Positions 61,901 through 64,000 of a stretch of 64,000 nt of DNA are shown one piece after another. Each line of letters opens with the position of its first letter. The stretch's first letter is position 1. Under the pieces are notes generated by a model that was not told the DNA's origin, did no database searches, and was given only the letters and a program-made list of their open reading frames with translations. Source of the DNA: Begonia masoniana (taxonomy: Eukaryota > Streptophyta > Magnoliopsida > Cucurbitales > Begoniaceae). Both the position numbers and the translations under genes were made by a program. The stretch spans positions 4,950,375 through 5,014,374 of the forward strand of contig CM039502.1 in NCBI GenBank assembly GCA_022432975.1, given 5' to 3'.

Positions 61901-64000
61901 GTCTTCATGCCTTGTGGTGAATCACATTTCTTGGAGGAATAAATTTGTACTTGTAGTTAGATGGTGTATTATGGCTGCTGCTTTTGCTAATATCAATTTT
62001 AAACTGCTCTAGTTTCAAGAGACAAGTGAAGAAAGTTTTGCAGCTGTTGCAGGGATGTTTAGCAGCAAAGCTAAAGGTAAACTATAGTTGAAGTGAAATT
62101 TTGACGATTGGGTAGGTTAACTGCCAAGGCCATTTAGAGTTTCAATAATACAAGAGCATGGAGAAGATATTCTGTCTTCGTTTTTTTTTTTTAAAATTAC
62201 TTGCAATCATGATTTTGATTACCGAGGCTAAAGATATTTTGACCTAGATGAACATTTGCTCTTGTTGGAAAACTCTAAAGATATCAATATACATGGATTT
62301 GTAATCAATATGTGGCGAATACAATTTAACACATTTCCTGGTTAAGAATGGGTGTGTGAATGAATTTGATTGGAATAGGAAGCGAGGGAATGAATTAGTT
62401 TTTATGTAAATACGAGAGAATGAGAATGAATTTGATTGGATGAGAATCAAAGGAACATAATAATTTGTGCAAAAGAAAGAGAATGATTATGTTAGGTATC
62501 CAATTATGGACAATTAGAATGCCCTGACTTCCACCAATGCCTCCACTAATTGTTCCCTGCCCCCATCTGATGATCCCCCAGCGTAACAAACCAATTCAAA
62601 AGCTTAATGAACAACTTCCTTTCCTTCTTCACTTCTGTGTTTTGCTTCCATTTGTCTCCTAGAGTTGGTTGGTACATCCAATTAGTGGCCTATTATCACC
62701 CTCGTGAGGACATTCTGCACCTTGTCCTCAAGGTGAAAATAACTGGAATCGCTTCTCAATGAGTCAACTTCTCCCATGTGGTTTCAAAATCAGGAAAACC
62801 CTTTCATTCAATCAAGACGTTCATTTGCTAGTGTTGCAGCGAAATAATTGTTTCCTACTGAAATAGAAAATTAAAGAGAAATAAACTCTTGAAAATTAGG
62901 AATTCAGTATTAACTCAAAAGTCTCAAAGTCTGTTTTTTAATATTCATCACAACCTTTTAAATAAGGTTTAGGTTATGATTTAAAATCTCTAAGAAGATA
63001 AAATTTATCTTTAAAAAATAAAACGAATAAAATCAAATATTAGATAAGATAAAACACATTAAATATTAAAATATTAGATTATAGACCTATAGGCTTGGGC
63101 CGCAATCATGTATTGCATCAATCTTCCTCTTCTTGAAGAAAATTTGTTCTTGAGTTTTGTAAATGCAAAACACTTCTCCAGAATTGAATATGAATTTGAT
63201 GTTTGTTGTTTCGTACATTAAATTTAGTGAATATCATCATGCTCTTTTCTTGAATCTCAGTGGAGACCTCAATAATTGTTTCGAATTGATCGAAAACCAC
63301 AAATACAATAATAAAATTTGATTCTTTAAATTGTTTAAAGAATTTTAATCTGGTTTCACCATGTTCATCGTCTACAATGCTTTGGTGCTGAAAAAACATA
63401 TGCTTTTGAGGTAAGAAAAACTCATCATGTTTGTCAAAAAGGGTAGTCGTCTCACCCAACACTCTTGTTGTCTCATTTGAAAAATCACTATTAGTTTAAA
63501 ATTCAACAGTGCAATAGGCCAAAAGTTCTCGTCGAAGTATTGATCGTCGGGTTAGAAGGTGCATAATGGAACATAATCGCATTTTAAGGTTTTAATTTCA
63601 TGAATCGGTTCTGAAATCACACAAATCGACGATGTGCAAAGCCCATCCGTGCCCAGCCCCACCTAATGCACACTTAAGACGTGAACATGGAGCAAGCCCA
63701 TCCGTGCCCAGCCCCACCTAATGCACACTTAAGACGTGAAACATGGAATACAAGGTGAATGATTGTGGATGAAGGAAGTTCTAATATGTATACCACTTTG
63801 TCATGTCACTTTAAAGCTTTTTAAGCTCCCAAATAACGAGGTGAAAGCTTCTTGTTAACCTTTTGGGCTGAGGAAACAAAGTTGATATGACCATAATTTA
63901 AGGTAAACTTGATTGTCTTCCTCAAATTGCACGACTTGTCCATGTGCATCTTCATGGTTTTTCATTTTGTATTGAGCCAGCTCAAGGTGGTTCATCCAAG
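46910..64000 (+). CDS. MON2: MON2 homologue (Golgi/endosomal trafficking), N-terminal part only
   Basis: Fourteen exons read through with matching phases: 46910-47014, 47731-47916, 49294-49383, 54219-54292, 54421-54576, 54795-54915, 55124-55179, 56162-56216, 56319-56375, 56498-56599, 60313-60393, 60495-60547, 61148-61217 and 62013-62076. About 423 residues are covered. The gene continues beyond the window, as the family is about 1,600 residues. Start MAFMAVLESDLRALSAEARR is the plant MON2 N terminus. Later blocks are KLSVIGLSSLQKLISHDAV, SVRNTAAATFRQAVALIFD, AGKLGLRLLEDLTALAAG, YVAVFRTLVPYEQVLRHQIC, TFLDLPLWHRILVLEILRG and NPHNTNVVEGIVKALARIV. These are the DCB/HUS-like helical repeats shared with large Arf-GEFs, without a Sec7 domain in this part. 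Family role: trans-Golgi/endosome membrane traffic. Introns 3 and 10 are 4.8 and 3.7 kb, swollen by retroelements, yet all exons are intact. Confidence 0.93.
51899..52402 (+). other. Open segment of unknown function in family X element
   Basis: 167 codons, open, Asn/Arg/Gln-rich, beginning MITVEIIEKRPNWRIRRF. No domain recognised. It may be a decayed gag leader or chance. I found no matching counterpart in the other copies within this window. Confidence 0.3.
52577..53053 (+). CDS. Conserved unknown ORF of the LTR element family (copy A)
   Basis: 158 codons, start uncertain. Shares SNETxxVLGETxxxFDKHD, then a PQKxxFxxQS block and KESNFIIVF-like region (here QESNFIIVF) with the minus-strand ORF at 63118-63462. 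An N-terminal piece CTSSI...HEIxTL is also shared. Matching codons include silent differences (AAC/AAT, GGC/GGT, TTC/TTT). Copy A ends with TAA at 53051-53053, earlier than copy B, whose frame reaches the LTR. In copy B integrase-tail sequence lies upstream, so this may be a downstream extra ORF or polyprotein tail of a gypsy element. Function unknown. Confidence 0.6.
   Translation: MFDPKNNRPTIDGPCTSSIPAVLELNHEIQTLISDSDSLNVFQYDDNCFQQELLTYDDVKFEIDKYEISGNLSNETIKVLGETIDIFDKHDALVPPQKLIFVQQQSFKGDERGKTKSKLFGQFQESNFIIVFELCKQFEVISVISVEVKKKRYVIHQF
56803..57309. repeat. 39-bp minisatellite, 13 copies
   Basis: The unit (CTTAATTACAAAAAACACG, ATGATAAC, TTTTTTAAAAAA) repeats with exact 39-bp spacing from 56803, the last copy starting at 57271. 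Only the first unit differs by eye (CTTGATTAC). A partial unit follows at 57310-57340. As 39 is 13 codons, frames on both strands stay open and look like ORFs. The palindrome TTTTTTAAAAAA recurs every 39 bp. Confidence 0.97.
58633..59274 (+). mobile_element. Family X solo LTR in MON2 intron 10, split by a TRIM
   Basis: Starts TGATGCAGGACACGACTG, ends TTGTACCA, duplication GTTTC at 58628-58632 and 59275-59279. Removing the inserted 283-bp TRIM and its 5-bp duplication leaves 354 bp, in line with the family LTR. Confidence 0.82.
58696..58978 (-). mobile_element. TRIM element nested in the solo LTR
   Basis: 283 bp, TG...CA ends, duplication ATCTT at 58691-58695 and 58979-58983. Read on the minus strand: 5' LTR 58978-58861 (118 bp), primer-site-like TAGTATCAGAGC next to it, a short internal part, and a shortened, diverged 3' LTR ending at 58696. 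It resembles the array at 45604-46118 in GATGTAGGATTAAC/CACATCG and in GTTCTACCCTCTCA. Confidence 0.78.
62077..62832. other. Start of MON2 intron 14
   Basis: AT-rich. I could not find exon 15 of MON2 here or later in the window. Confidence 0.5.
63118..63462 (-). pseudogene. Shared unknown ORF of the LTR family (copy B)
   Basis: Open for 114 codons from MLGETTTLFDKHD, and the same frame extends upstream past SNETT at about 63476, broken earlier by stops. It ends with QEEED and a TGA that lies in the LTR (63118-63120). Similar to copy A over about 80 residues. Tail NSRTNFLQEEED resembles the extreme C termini of gypsy polyproteins, by memory only. Confidence 0.6.
63639..63748. repeat. 55-bp tandem duplication
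   Basis: The unit starting AAGCCCATCCGTGCCCAGCC is repeated at 63639 and 63694 with one small indel (GTGAACATGG versus GTGAAACATGG). Between the integrase tail and the unknown ORF of copy B. Confidence 0.85.
63740..64000 (-). pseudogene. Ty3/gypsy integrase C-terminal remnant
   Basis: On the minus strand the sequence shows ELAQYKMKNHEDAHG, VYLKLWSYQL, then in other frames KLSPRYLGA and KVVYILELPSSTIIHLVFH. These correspond to the conserved gypsy integrase tail (MVYLKL..., KLSPRYFGP..., VAYRLELP...IHPVFH). Frameshifts and a stop break it. Only the tail is in the window. Confidence 0.65.

Larger units (their letters stand above)
62833..64000 (-). mobile_element. Family X copy B, minus strand, truncated by window edge
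   Basis: 3' LTR at 62833-63120 (288 bp, TGATGCAATACATGATTGCGG at its 5' end on the minus strand, ending GCTGCAACA). Polypurine tract at 63121-63135 (CAAGAAGAGGAAGAT on the minus strand) matches copy A's. Internal sequence runs beyond 64000. It contains the shared unknown ORF and, further upstream, Ty3/gypsy integrase-tail sequence. Confidence 0.8.

Overview
The window reads as nuclear DNA of a flowering plant, most likely a eudicot. It has AT-rich intergenic DNA, multi-exon genes with GT-AG introns, a tRNA-Ala, and nested LTR retrotransposons primed from the initiator-methionine tRNA. I cannot name the species. Gene models below come from reading exon/intron boundaries and frame continuity by eye. 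No alignment or database search was run.

Host genes, left to right: tRNA-Ala(UGC) (minus, 4037-4109); plastid ribosomal protein bL34 (plus, 4326-5888, two exons, one-base frameshift near the end); a CofD/UPF0052-family protein (minus, 6463-11575, 13 exons, 442 aa); an ARM-repeat protein (minus, 22321-24220, two exons, 452 aa); guanosine deaminase (plus, 35636-38828, five exons, 186 aa); and the first 14 exons of a MON2 homologue (plus, from 46910, running off the right edge, with TE-filled introns).

Most of the rest is mobile DNA, much of it nested. (1) 1-3293: minus-strand copia element carrying only gag-protease. (2) 12185-14336: PIF/Harbinger-type element with a broken ORF1 and no transposase, containing a 5S-derived repeat fragment. 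(3) 14588-21793: copia element with nearly identical LTRs but several coding breaks, split by a 2.45 kb solo LTR (17285-19732). (4) 24444-25568: Mutator-like element with long inverted repeats, a 9-bp target duplication and a captured LRR-gene fragment, lying in the ARM gene's promoter. (5) 25676-26318: hAT-like non-autonomous element. (6) 28181-33411: Tork/Tnt1-like copia inserted in an older relative of element 1. (7) 40281-45574: gag-only gypsy element holding a second gag-only (TR-GAG) element. (8) 45604-46118: TRIM-like LTR-internal-LTR-internal-LTR array.

The MON2 introns hold a 2.05 kb non-autonomous LTR element, a solo LTR of the same family broken by a TRIM, a partial third copy at the right edge, and a very homogeneous 39-bp x 13 minisatellite. 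Two copies of that LTR family share a recognisable reading frame of unknown function, with integrase-tail sequence upstream in one of them.

The best candidates for something unusual are the Mutator element with the intact captured LRR frame, the shared unknown ORF in the MON2-intron LTR family, the homogeneous 39-bp array, the four-hairpin cluster in the solo LTR, and the gag-only-in-gag-only nest. None is proven to be a new system.
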